Under the pieces are notes generated by a model. The model had not been told where the DNA came from. It did no database searches and saw only the letters and a list, made by a program, of their open reading frames with translations. From assembly GCA_018806915.1 (NCBI GenBank), contig JAGKQI010000095.1:496001-560000 (forward strand): 64,000 bases of DNA, written 5' to 3'. The DNA is from Phytophthora colocasiae (taxonomy: Eukaryota; Oomycota; Peronosporomycetes; Peronosporales; Peronosporaceae). Position 1 is the first letter of the stretch. Each line of letters opens with the position of its first letter. Shown one piece after another: positions 52,706-64,000 of the stretch. The translations under genes and the position numbers were made by a program.

Positions 52706-55111
52706 TCTCAACACAGTAGGCTAGTGCGGTGTCTGTGTGTCTGTGTGTCCGTTGTGTGTCCGTTCAACGTCTTAGCGCATAAACCTGCGTAGCTACCTGT
52801 CTCTCCATTTTGTACATGTAGGTATTCTATACTGTATTTTCCCATGGTGTAGCCTATCCCTATCTTCTAGATTGCTCTCAGGAATGCCAAAATTACAAAT
52901 ATAGCCCACTAATGATAACCCTCTCTATGGCCTCTGATTGGTCGATTTAAATTCTAGAATTCTTTCATTCTAAAACGCAAACGGCGTCAGCAGCGACAGA
53001 GGACATTACGCGAACGGCGCGGCGGCTAGCGAGGACAGGAGTGATCGAGCGGCGCTGCCAGCCTAGGAATACTCGGTAAGTACCCATATAAACATAATAC
53101 AGCTATTAAATCTTTACGGTGTCGGGTGTTCCGCCTTGTGGGAGAACTGGTACCACATTGGGGCAACTGGGAGCTGGTGTGTACAAATGGAAGGCCAAGC
53201 GAAGGACGACGTGGTGATGTTTAACACGCTCAAGAGTCTGAACGAGTTGCTTCAAGTGAGTGGGAAAGAGGTGCATGAGTTTGACCTTCCACAACTTGCC
53301 GATTTCCCTGATCTGCTTCTTCGAGACGCACTCCAGACCAACAACAGTTTGATTGACCGCGAGACCATGGCGTATGACTATCACATGCTTCAAGAAATTG
53401 TGGAGCATGAGGATGGACTTAATGAAGGTCAACAAGCTATCTACGCGAAAGTCATGGCGGCTGTCGATGGATCTTCAGAAGGCAACAAGTTATTTTTTCT
53501 GGATGGACCTGGTGGTACTGGAAAATCAACCTTGCTCAAGCACATCCTGGCAAAAGTTCGTTTGTCTGGGAAAATTGCCATTGCGGTAGCTTCGAGTGGA
53601 ATTGCCGCACTTCTACTAATGGGTGGTCGCACTGCACATTCTACCTTTCGAATCCCGCTAAAGCTGAATGCGGAGTCTACGTGTGCGATCAATAAGAACT
53701 CCGCCCTGAAGGAACTTATCAAGATGGCCAGTTTAATTATCTGGGACGAAGCTCCGATGGCCCATCGTCACGCTTTTGAGGCTGTGGACCGTTCGCTACG
53801 GGATATCTTGGACATCGATGAAACATTTGGCGGGAAAGTGGTCGTCCTTTCAGGAGATTTCAGACAAATTCTACCGGTGGTACTGCAGGGAACGCCTGCG
53901 GATACCATCGACGCGTGTCTAAAGTCTTCGGAGTTGTGGAGCAAATTCGAACTAGTTCATCTTACGGAGATCATGCGTGTGAGGTCGGCTGCGAATGAAA
54001 CGACAGCGGAAGAACTGGCAGCATTCTCTGAGTTTCTCCTTCAAGTGGGCGAAGGAAGGCACCAAGTGAATGCTGGACTTGGACCAGATTTCATCAAGAT
54101 CCCGAACGACATGTTGATTGAGAGCGAACCGGAGGAGGAGCCGGAAGTAGAAGATGAAGAGGTTCGGCCTGGCACCACTCCCAGAGGCATGCGACGCATC
54201 ATTGACGAGATGTATGCAGACATTAATAACCCTGAGATCGCCACGGATGAGTACTTTGCCAACCGAACGATATTGACGACTACGAACATGATCGTGCAGC
54301 GTATCAACGAAGCTGTTTCTCAGAAGCTGGAAGGTGACGCCCAGGAGTATTTGTCCAACGATTCAGTGGATAATGACGGTGACGCTGATTACTTTGAGCC
54401 TGAACTCCTGCATTCAGTGAATATGAACGGAATCCCGCCGCACAAACTAACTCTGAAGAAGGGTGCGCCGATCATGATGATGCGCAACCTGAATCCCAAT
54501 CTTGGACTGTGCAACGGAACGCGCCTCCGTGTTGTGGAGCTGAAACCCCACGTGATCCATGCGACCATCATGACAGGGGAACGCCACGGCCAGCATGTGT
54601 TCATTCCGCGGATTGTGTTCCTCAGTGACGGGGACACGCGTGAGTTCCCTTCCGTCTACGTCGTAAGCAGTTCCCAGTGCAACCAGCGTTTGCGATGACA
54701 ATCAACAAGGCCCAAGGACAAACGGTACAAAAATCTCGGACTATACTTGGCGACTCCTTGCTTCTCACACGGACAGCTGTACGTGGCGTTATCGAGAGTG
54801 ACAGCGCGGTCGAGACTCAAGGTGATGATCGAGTATCCTGACCAGGTGGACGCCGATGGAGTGTACACACAGAATATTGTTTACCGACAGATATTCGAGA
54901 TGTAAGCAAGAGGAAGAAGGAGATCACTGCATTTTTCATAACAACAAATACATGTTCACTGTGCATATGAAACACTGTGTATGTTTTTGTCCCCTCCGAG
55001 CGAAGCGAGGGCAGGGGCTACAGAGTAGTAGGGCGAGCTGGAACAGCGAGCACTACGGGTTTCGACCAAACACATACAAACCGCCCGCAAAAGCGGGCGG
55101 CACTCGGCTAG
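52706..55111 (+). mobile_element. Helitron unit 3, helicase-only (2406 bp)
   Basis: Same termini and same internal deletion junction as unit 2, nearly identical in sequence. It abuts unit 2 as CTAG|TCTC and ends CTAG at 55108-55111. Confidence 0.88.
53187..54905 (+). pseudogene. Helitron helicase domain (unit 3), frameshifted near the C-terminus
   Basis: From the ATG at 53187 the frame is open through Walker A (LDGPGGTGKSTLL; run of six T here) and Walker B (LIIWDEAPMAHR) for about 500 codons. It is lost at about 54645, where CCC replaces the CCCC of the other copies. A second difference (CAAAAATCTC versus CAAAATATC) lies at about 54727. The C-terminal motif QLYVALSRVTARSRLKV survives in another frame. 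This is the longest open helicase of the three copies. Confidence 0.85.
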
Positions 55112-58100
55112 TCTCAACACAGTAGGCTAGTGCGGTGTCTGTGTGTCTGTGTGTCCGTTGTGTGTCCGTTCAACGTCTTAGCGCATAAACCTGCGTAGCT
55201 ACCTGTCTCTCCATTTTGTACATGTAGGTATTCTATACTGTATTTTCCCATGGTGTAGCCTATCCCTATCTTCTAGATTGCTCTCAGGAATGCCAAAATT
55301 ACAAATATAGCCCACTAATGATAACCCTCTCTATGGCCTCTGATTGGTCGATTTAAATTCTAGAATTCTTTCATTCTAAAACGCAAACGGCGTCAGCAGC
55401 GACAGAGGACATTACGCGAACGGCGCGGCGGCTAGCGAGGACAGGAGTGATCGAGCGGCGCAGCCAGCCTAGGAATACTCGGTAAGTACCCATATAAACA
55501 TAATACAGCTATTAAATCTTTACGGTGTCGGGTGTTCCGCCTTGTGGGAGAACTGGTACCACATTGGGGCAACTGGGAGCTGGTGTGTACAAAATTAAGG
55601 GTGGGCTGGAGCCTGCGGAGGACTCTGACAGGTCCTCTGCGGGGCTTGAGGGAGGGTTGCAGTGGGTGCCACGCCACGGCCATTCTGACCGAGACCCTCT
55701 CGAGCGCACAGACGCCGGGCAGTCCACCCGAATCTACAATATTGCCCATTTAAGCAAGTAAGCCATCCCTGCGGGTACTTTGGTGAAAATTGAAATTTGG
55801 GTACTGTAGCTTTTGCGCCCAAATCCATGACCTTCCCATTTTTTGGGATGAAATGGTTGCAGCTGGCCACCCTTCGCCGTTCCTGTCTCAGTTCTGCCTC
55901 TCTATTGCTCTTCGGAGCCCCGACCCTGAGACGCCCATGTTCGCCCGCCAGCGGCATGGGAAGCCTCATACCAATCCGGGGTCCTGGGGTGGATCCATGT
56001 GGCGATAAAAGCCGGCTTGGCCGGGCCACCCACCTCAGCCTTGGGCCAGTGGTCGTGTGTGAGACCGGCACATGTTATGGAGACATTTCATGCTGCTTAC
56101 CGTGTCAGGGGCAGAACGGCATGCGCTGCATGTTCCCATTCACCTATCAAGAATTAGTTTACAGTTAAAATACAATTATTCAGTGTTAGACCGTTGTCTA
56201 ACGCTGCTTCCTTTGTGCTTTTTTGCGAGGGAAGGCTATGGCTCCCGTCAGGGTCGGCACGAAGCGGGATAGGTACGTAAAATTACTGTTTCGTGCTGTT
56301 GGAAGTCTTCTAACAGTCTACTGTGTAGAGACGACCGTCGAGGACAGCTGCAGCATCGTTTAGACGAAGCGGAGCGCGTGAACGCAACTCCAGCAGAGAA
56401 TGAATCGCCTACTGCAAAGCGACGACGGATCAACAGAAGGAAGCAGGCACGCAACCGTTTTTCGAGGGCTTCGCGAGAATTGGAACTACTCAGTCAGCAG
56501 GTAAACAACGTTTCGGTTTCAGACGACCCCATTGTAGCCCCTGTAGATGCACCGGTGGTTCCTCCGACAGGAACAACCATGGCCCCCACTACGAATCCAT
56601 CCAGTGCTGCGGCGCTTAGGATGAGTGACGCAGAGAGAGCCAGGCTGCGGCGGGCAAACATGAGCTCTTCCCAACGCGAACGTACGCGGCAACGGAATGC
56701 CGAACGCCAGCGGCAACGGAGAGCTCAACGAAGTGCTGAACAAATGGTAGCAGATCGCGAAAGAAACCGACTTGGACAGCAAAATCGACGTCAGACGGAT
56801 GAGGAGCGTGCGGCAGAACGTGAACTTGACAGGCAACGTCGCGCAAGTTCAAGGGAGCACCAGACCCCAGAGGAGCGTGATGTTGAGCGGGAGAGCAACA
56901 GAGAGCGGCAATCGTTTGCTAGAGAGCAACAGGACGAGGAGCAGCGTGCGGCGGAGCGAGAACGGGACCGAGAGCGTCACGCCATTAGAAGGGCGTTACA
57001 AACGGAGGAAGAGCGCGAAGAGGAGCGCGAGCGTGTTCGAGAACGTCGACGTATCACTCGCCATCGAAAAGCACTTCTAAACCATGAAGATTTCCGTCCT
57101 TCGATGGTCACAGGTCCAGATGTTGATGAAGACACCAGACGCCACCGGCTGCCTCCCACTACGGTGTGCGGTCATTGTAACGCGTGGAAGTGGCCTGGTG
57201 AAAGCGGGTCTGCCTGCTGTATCGAGGGGAAAGTCAGACTACCACCTCTGGCCCCAGCTCCAGACGAACTTCTCCAGCTTTACGGAGACCCCAATTTTCG
57301 AAAGCAGATACGGGCGTACAACCAGGCGTTTGCCTTTACGTCTATCGGTGCTTCAAACCCGAACACGGGTAGGTTTCAGAACGTCAACCAGGACAACAGC
57401 GTCGCGGGTGAACGTGGCGTATACTCCTACCGAATTCAAGGTGCTATGGGCCACTACATGGGTTCGTTGTTGCCATACATTGATCGTCGAACTGGCCAAA
57501 GGACTCAGCCCAAGTTTGCGCAGATCTATATCGTCGATCCGGACATGGAGCGCCGAGCTGAGAGACGTATGGGGATTTTCGCAGACCTGGGCCCTGTGGC
57601 TTTGTTAGACATCGAGCGGGTGATGCAAAGGTACAACCCGTTCGCTCAGCAGTTTCTCACGTTTGGCGAAAGGGTGCGTCAAAGCGATATGCAGCAGCCA
57701 ATCGACTTGGTGTTCCGTCTGAGAAACAATCCTTCCAGACCTCGAACGGAAAATCTGCCGACGGTTTCTGAAGTGGCCGTCACTATGATTGAAGACGGCA
57801 ACCTCGCACAGCCTCGCGATCTCTTGGTATATACAAAAGACAGAAATCTCATGCGTCTCTGGGAAACAAACGCCAACTACGACCCCCTTCAGTACCCGCT
57901 ACTTCCTTCGTATGGAGAACTGGGGTGGACGTATACGGATACGTACGAAGGTGATGTGGTGCGCAGGAACAAACGCGCTATGGCTCTACGTGAGCACGTC
58001 GCGTATCGACTCTTCCAAAAGGACGATGACCGATCAGCTCTACATAAAGGGGGGCGCCTTTTCCAACAGTATTGTGTGGACCAGAGAGCCAAATGCGAGC

Positions 58101-61100
58101 AAGAAGAACTTCGCTGGATAGCAACTCACCAAAAGGAGATCCGTGCTTATCAGTACAATGGACTGCGAGATGCGTACCTGAGCGAAGCTATGGAAGAGGC
58201 TAGGACTATCCTGGGTGATGGCGAAGGACTCCTGGCGGAATATGATCGTGACACTGGAGAGCTGGCTCACCCCGACCGAGCCCGAAACAGGCACTTCCTC
58301 AATCAGGTTGGGAAGAAGATCATCTTACCGTCTTCTCACTCAGGGAGCCCGCGTCAGATGTACCAATCGTACCAAGACTCGATGGCAATCGTTAGGAGTA
58401 CGGCAAGCCAGATATCTTCGACACGATGACTTGCAATCCAAAGTGGGAAGAGATCCAAGAGCAGATTCGCGATCCTACCCAGAGCGCCCAAGACCGCCCA
58501 GACATCGTCGCGAGAGTATGGCAGCAAAAGCTGGCTGCTCATTTAAAAGACTTAGACGAGGGTGTGCTTGGGCGGGTTTCCGCTCGGATTTACGTGGTGG
58601 AGTTTCAAAAGCGTGGACTTCCTCATGCGCACATCATTGTCATCTTGGCGGACGAGGACAAGCCACGCACGAGGCAGATTATTGACAAGATTGTGTCGGC
58701 GGAAGTACCGGATCCTGACACCAACCCCGGCCTTTATGAAACGGTCATGACGAATATGATGCACGGGCCCTGTGGCGCGGCGAATCCATCGTGTGTCTGT
58801 ATGAAGGATGGCAAGTGTACAAAGGGCTACCCGAAACCGTTCGTGGAGACAACGCGGGTGAGCGAAGACGGTTTCCCGCAGTACAGACGCCGACGACGAC
58901 CGGAAGGATTTTTTACATTCAATGGAAGACGGTACGACAATGCTACGCTGAATCAGTGGGTGGTGCCATACAACCCATACTTTTCATACAAGTACAACTG
59001 CCACATCAACATTGAAATCTGCACAGCACTGTCAGTGGTGAAGTATCTCTACAAGTACGTGTACAAGGGATCCGACAGAGCTGTGATTACAGTGGAGACG
59101 GTGCAAGACGAAGGTAATATCGACAGACGGGAACCCAACGAGATCATCCGATACTTAAGCGCGAGGTACATCTCTCCCATTGAGGCGTGTATGCGTCTCC
59201 TCGGGCACGTAGTGCAAGGGAAGTCCCATGCGGTTTTCCAGCTCACGGTACACCTCGAAGGTGAGCAGATAGTGGTATTCCCCGAGACCGAAGATCCGGA
59301 ACGCGTCATGGATCGTAGTGAGCGCACGAAGCTTACTGCCTTCTTCGACTTATGTGCGAGTAGAGCGCCCGAAGACCAGGTAGCCAAGACAATTGTGTAT
59401 CAGGATGTGCCGAAGTACTTTAGATGGGACAAACACAAGATATGGGTCCGCCGCAAAAAGTATCAAGCTGCACTAGGACGAATGATTCACGTGTCTCCGC
59501 GAGATGAGGAGAGGTTCTACCTACGCGTCTTGCTATGCCATCGCAAAGGACCTACTTCTTTCCAGGACATCCGGACTGTGGATAACGTCGTATGTGGATC
59601 GTATAAGGATGCCGCGTTACGTCTAGGATATCTCGAGAATGATGGGGAGTGGGCAGCCTGTATGGAGGAAGCCGCGACGTTCCAGATGGCGTATCAACTG
59701 CGTCAGCTATTTGCTACGCTGTTAGTATACTCTCAGGTTGGGCAGGTGCGTCAGCTATGGGATAATTACTACGGAGCATTGTCTGAGGATTTCCACCGTC
59801 GATTCCGCGCCATGGAAGGCCAAGCGAAGGACGACGTGGTGATGTTTAACACGCTCAAGAGTCTGAACGAGTTGCTTCAAGTGAGTGGGAAAGAGGTGCA
59901 TGAGTTTGACCTTCCACAACTTGCCGATTTCCCTGATCTGCTTCTTCGAGACGCACTCCAGACCAACAACAGTTTGATTGACCGCGAGACCATGGCGTAT
60001 GACTATCACATGCTTCAAGAAATTGTGGAGCATGAGGATGGACTTAATGAAGGTCAACAAGCTATCTACGCGAAAGTCATGGCGGCTGTCGATGGATCTT
60101 CAGAAGGCAACAAGTTATTTTTTTCTGGATGGACCTGGTGGTACTGGAAAATCAACCTTGCTCAAGCACATCCTGGCAAAAGTTCGTTTGTCTGGGAAAA
60201 TTGCCATTGCGGTAGCTTCGAGTGGAATTGCCGCACTTCTACTAATGGGTGGTCGCACTGCACATTCTACCTTTCGAATCCCGCTAAAGCTGAATGCGGA
60301 GTCTACGTGTGCGATCAATAAGAACTCCGCCCTGAAGGAACTTATCAAGATGGCCAGTTTAATTATCTGGGACGAAACTCCGATGGCCCATCGTCACGCT
60401 TTTGAGGCTGTGGACCGTTCGCTACGGGATATCTTGGACATCGATGAACCATTTGGCGGGAAAGTGGTCGTCCTTTCAGGAGATTTCAGACAAATTCTAC
60501 CGGTGGTACTGCGGGGAACGCCTGCGGATACCATCGACGCGTGTCTAAAGTCTTCGGAGTTGTGGAGCAAATTCGAACAAGTTCATCTTACGGAGAACAT
60601 GCGTGTGAGGTCGGCTGCGAATGAAACGACAGCGGAAGAACTGGCAGCATTCTCTGAGTTTCTCCTTCAAGTGGGCGAAGGAAGGCACCAAGTGAATGCT
60701 GGACTTGGACCAGATTTCATCAAGATCCCGAACGACATGTTGATTGAGAGCGAACCGGAGGAAGAGCCGGAAGAAGAAGATGAAGAGGTTCGGCCTGGCA
60801 CCACTCCCAGAGGCATGCGACGCATCATTGACGAGATGTATGCAGACATTAATAACCCTGAGATCGCCACGGATGAGTACTTTGCCAACCGAACGATATT
60901 GACGACTACGAACATGATCGTGCAGCGTATCAACGAAGCTGTTTCTCAGAAGCTGGAAGGTGACGCCCAGGAGTATTTGTCCAACGATTCAGTGGATAAT
61001 GACGGTGACGCTGATTACTTTGAGCCTGAACTCCTGCATTCAGTGAATATGAACGGAATCCCGCCGCACAAACTAACTCTGAAGAAGGGTGCGCCGATCA

Positions 61101-61738
61101 TGATGATGCGCAACCTGAATCCCAATCTTGGACTGTGCAACGGAACGCGCCTCCGTGTTGTGGAGCTGAAACCCCACGTGATCCATGCGACCATCATGAC
61201 AGGGGAACGCCACGGCCAGCATGTGTTCATTCCGCGGATTGTGTTCCTCAGTGACGGGGACACGCGTGAGTTCCCCTTCCGTCTACGTCGTAAGCAGTTC
61301 CCAGTGCAACCAGCGTTTGCGATGACAATCAACAAGGCCCAAGGACAAACGGTACAAAAATCTCGGACTATACTTGGCGACTCCTTGCTTCTCACACGGA
61401 CAGCTGTACGTGGCGTTATCGAGAGTGACAGCGCGGTCGAGACTCAAGGTGATGATCGAGTATCCTGACCAGGTGGACGCCGATGGAGTGTACACACAGA
61501 ATATTGTTTACCGACAGATATTCGAGATGTAAGCAAGAGGAAGAAGGAGATCACTGCATTTTTCATAACAACAAATACATGTTCACTGTGCATATGAAAC
61601 ACTGTGTAGGTTTTTGTCCCCTCCGAGCGAGGCGAAGGCAGGGGCTACAGAGTAGTAGGGCGAGCTGGAACAGCGAGCACTACGGGTTGGGACCTAACAC
61701 ATACAAACCGCCCGCAAAAGCGGGCGGCACTCGGCTAG
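55112..61738 (+). mobile_element. Helitron unit 4, full length with Rep-helicase (6627 bp)
   Basis: Starts TCTCAACACAG directly after unit 3 and ends with the terminal hairpin and CTAG at 61735-61738. It keeps the 4.2 kb missing from units 2 and 3, including an N-terminal zinc region and the HUH Rep nuclease, so it is the parent type. About 1.1 kb of leader precedes the coding start at 56238; no gene was recognised in it. Confidence 0.88.
56238..61532 (+). pseudogene. Helitron RepHel protein (Rep nuclease plus PIF1-like helicase), frameshifted
   Basis: Exon 1 56238-56272, intron 56273-56328 (gtacgt ... gtgtag), then an open frame to 58429. This first part has a long charged Arg/Glu helix and a zinc region (CGHCNAWKW...CC). 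The next frame (58426-60321) carries the Rep domain: NPKWEEIQ, the HUH motif in KRGLPHAHIIVIL and the two-Tyr motif VKYLYKYVYKG. One-base changes separate the parts at about 58396 and at the T run near 60115. The helicase continues (GPGGTGKS, LIIWDETPM) to another shift at about 61357, with the natural TAA at 61530-61532. Rep nicks and rejoins single strands in rolling-circle transposition. Confidence 0.88.
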
Positions 61739-62223
61739 TCTCAACCCTCTAGGCTAGTGCCGTGTCTGTGTGTCTGTGTGTCTGTTCAACGTCTTAGCGC
61801 ATAAACCTGCGTAGCTACCTGTCTCTCCATTTTGTACATGTAGGTATTCTATACTGTATTTTCCCATGGTGTAGCCTATCCCTATGTTCTAGACTGCTCT
61901 CAGGAATGCCAAAATTACAAATATAGCCCACTAATGATAACCCTCTCAATGGCCTCTGATTGGTCCGCACACCCGGCCACAAACTTTCCATTGGACAAAA
62001 TGAAGCTAAGTCCGATTAAAATGCTGAGCTGCCCCGCTTTACAGACCGGTGATTGGCTAAAATGCATCCTACCGAGCGAAGCGAAGGTAGCACCTCGGCC
62101 AACTGGCGCGCGCCGAAGGTGTGGCGCCGATGGTGAGTAGTGGGGCGAACTGGAACAGTGAGCCCCACGGGTTCCAACCAAACACATACACACCGCCCGC
62201 AAAAGCGGGCGGCACTCGGCTAG
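61739..62223 (+). mobile_element. Helitron unit 5, non-autonomous (485 bp)
   Basis: Starts TCTCAACCCTCTAGGC after unit 4 and ends CTAG at 62220-62223, followed by host T. It has the same terminal hairpin and subterminal CTACC..GGTAG hairpin as unit 1 and no coding content. Confidence 0.85.
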
Positions 62224-62305
62224 TCAACTTCACAGTAAGATCGTAACGTGTCTGTCCGTCCGTCACGCCCCTCTCCACCGGCCTGAGCCTTTCGAGTGTG
62301 GTAAC

Positions 62306-62547
62306 GATTTCTTTCATAAATAATAGAGAGATCATACTAATCTCGTCTATTCAGGTGGGATCGTCTCGCAAAGGCTTCCTTGGTGAGACCTGTGGACGTC
62401 CAGAAGCGAAAGACCGTGCTTGGGGCACCGCTGCTACATGTTACGCTGCTATCACAACAAGGAACTAACATTCTGCGCGTTCATGATTCAGCTGAGAAGA
62501 ATGAACTACCCTCGCACTTCTGACTATTTTTACCGTAGTTCCCAGCT
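62306..62547 (+). pseudogene. displaced fragment of the HPPK-DHPS gene (end of intron 6, last exon, 3' flank)
   Basis: Matches, in sense orientation, the 3' end of the gene at 32071-33812. Intron end tttctttcataaataata is followed by the exon start GTGGGATCGTCTCGCAAAGG, about 130 bp of exon with scattered substitutions and one inserted base, and an internal deletion of about 45 bp. GAACTACCCTCGCA and tatttttaccgtagtt from the 3' flank follow. The intron is retained, so this is a DNA-level duplication and not a retrocopy. It begins 82 bp after the Helitron array. Confidence 0.85.
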
Positions 62548-62944
62548 GAAGTACGACGATCGATCAAAACGGCATCCTGTTCCTACACCTGCAGTTTAGC
62601 ACTGCAGACACCCCCCACGCTTGAAGCGACTCGCTTTGGACCGTAAAGAAGTCGCAACAGTTATCTTGTTTTTCTGCCTCCACTGCATTCTCGGGATAGC
62701 AAACAGAAATTCCATTTTAGAAAGTGATGAAGTTGACCTGTGCTGTAGATGTCGAATTGGGAAGTGCCGTAGAACAGGATTGACTTCACTCCAATTAGGA
62801 GTTTCGTATTAATTAATACACGTGTACTCCAAGCGGTTGTGGCTTGCTGCAAGACAAGGCACGAAAAGATAGAAATGACGTTGAGTCTCGATTACTGGTT
62901 TGTATTCGTATTGTCAGCAACAACGCCAACGAGGATAGATGCTG
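62548..62944. other. intergenic, no recognised gene
   Basis: 397 bp; only short frames without recognisable features. Confidence 0.4.
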
Positions 62945-64000
62945 TCAACGTGTCAAAACTGCGAAGTTACAGTCAATCTCAACTTCCAACTTCATGTGTT
63001 TGAAACGCGAACGCATTGCACCGAAATCGATAAATCCTCCGCTAGGTTCCTTCCTCTTCCTTATAATTTCTTCTGCAGCTTTTTTTTTATGTGCCTCGCT
63101 GCCAATGAGCACCGACATGAGGGCTGTTTTGTTAGCCGAATAAATTGGGACGAGAGGTGAACACGCTGGATGATAAGCCAATGTTCCATGAAATCGCTCG
63201 GTCTCATCTCGGGTCACGAGGAAGCAATCATGCGGCACAACATAGGTCTGAAGGTTTGATGGGGCAACACAATTCATAACCCCTCCCACCAAACGCGTGT
63301 TTTTCCCGAGAAATGTGGGGCGGTGTTTCCTCAGCTGGCGAAGATGCTCTTTTGCTGAGCTTGGCTGAAATGCTCCGAAGCGTCTTTTCCGCTGGTCGAC
63401 AAAGACAATCAAGTCCCCAGAGAGAGCGTCCTTCAGAGCAAAGAAAATGTCGACCCCTTCTCCATCAACTCCATTCACGATGATGCTGCCACTCGACGTC
63501 CAGTCGTTTTTTTCGGATGGGTGGTTTTTTCGTGAAACGACCTTGGGGGTTGACAAACCAAAAAAATTGTTCATTACATTGGAACACTCTTGACGGAGAC
63601 AGTTTCACAGAGATGCCACAGATGTTATCGGCTATCAGCGCCCCTGGCAGAAGCTCTTCCAGCGTCACAGTCGAGCGCCCAAGCACCAGCAACGCATTGA
63701 TCCTCACCGCATAGAAACAAGCACCGAATATCTCCCACGACTGCCACGGTTCACGGACGAACAATTCTGAATCCACTAGTTTCTCCATGTCACTTAAAGC
63801 CGCTGTAAAACATTTTTCTGCCTTGCTTGTCATATCATCACTCGACGCGATACTCTGCAACAGAGCGTAGGGAACCCGAACATTGCAATCTTTAGATGCA
63901 GATGATGGGTTGAGCACACATAACGAGGAATCTCGAAGTTTTGACCACTTGAATTTCTTATCGAAATTGTCCTGTTGTCGAACTTGTCGACCCGAGACGG
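62945..64000 (-). pseudogene. CRN-family effector C-terminal domain, partial and frameshifted
   Basis: Open from the window end to about 63515 (KWSKLRDSSLCVLNPSSASK ... YALLQSIASSDD ... REPWQSWEIFGACFYAVR ... FVNPQGRF). It then continues one base out of phase to TAG-type stop at 62945 (DWTSSGSIIVNGVDGEGVDIFF, DLIVFVDQRKRRFG). These blocks resemble the REase-like C-terminal region found in Phytophthora CRN proteins with P-loop NTPase modules; SGSIIVNG..G.GVDIFF..KD and LI.FVDQRK are the conserved parts. The break lies at a run of seven T (about 63507-63513). The header lies outside the window. Confidence 0.6.

Overview
The window looks like a stretch of oomycete nuclear genome, most probably Phytophthora or a close relative. 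The reasons are elicitin-like genes with the six-cysteine pattern, a small secreted protein with an EER-type motif, Crinkler-type (CRN) effector genes with LFLAK- and HVLV-like motifs, compact genes with 55-130 bp GT-AG introns, oomycete-style initiator sequences, and the mix of transposons (Gypsy with chromodomain, Helitrons, a MULE with an Ulp1-like protease, Tc1/mariner). No species call is made.

1-10.6 kb: a gene-dense block with a T/P-rich protein tail, a TRZ/ATZ amidohydrolase, two tandem elicitin-like genes (one without its elicitin core), two oomycete-type coiled-coil/low-complexity genes, a third elicitin, and a TBC Rab-GAP. Next comes a PX-like gene split by a Tc1/mariner transposon, with a decayed tandem copy beside it. 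11.8-16.6 kb: a complete MULE with target duplications, carrying a FAR1-type transposase and an Ulp1 cysteine protease. 16.6-37 kb: housekeeping genes (CCDC97-like, GBF-type Sec7 ARF-GEF, Caprin-like, DHHC acyltransferase, MED19-bromodomain fusion, D-amino-acid oxidase with a broken exon 1, EF-hand/coiled-coil protein, bifunctional HPPK-DHPS, copper amine oxidase). Two small secreted proteins (29.3 and 36.7 kb) and a 915 bp MITE-like element are interspersed.

37-64 kb: a decayed, repeat-rich effector region. It holds an NAD(P)-binding pseudogene, two broken CRN loci, and a young Ty3/Gypsy element (40930-49236, 316 bp LTRs with one mismatch, AAATA target duplication) with a long antisense reading frame. 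After it lie five Helitrons joined head to tail (49802-62223), a displaced fragment of the local HPPK-DHPS gene, and a third CRN-type locus running off the end.

The most unusual structures are the Helitron concatemer, whose units abut as CTAG|TC without an intervening AT target; the helicase-only Helitron units in it; and the antisense frame in the Gypsy element. Many frameshifts lie at short homopolymers and differ between near-identical copies, so sequencing or assembly indels are a real alternative to decay.
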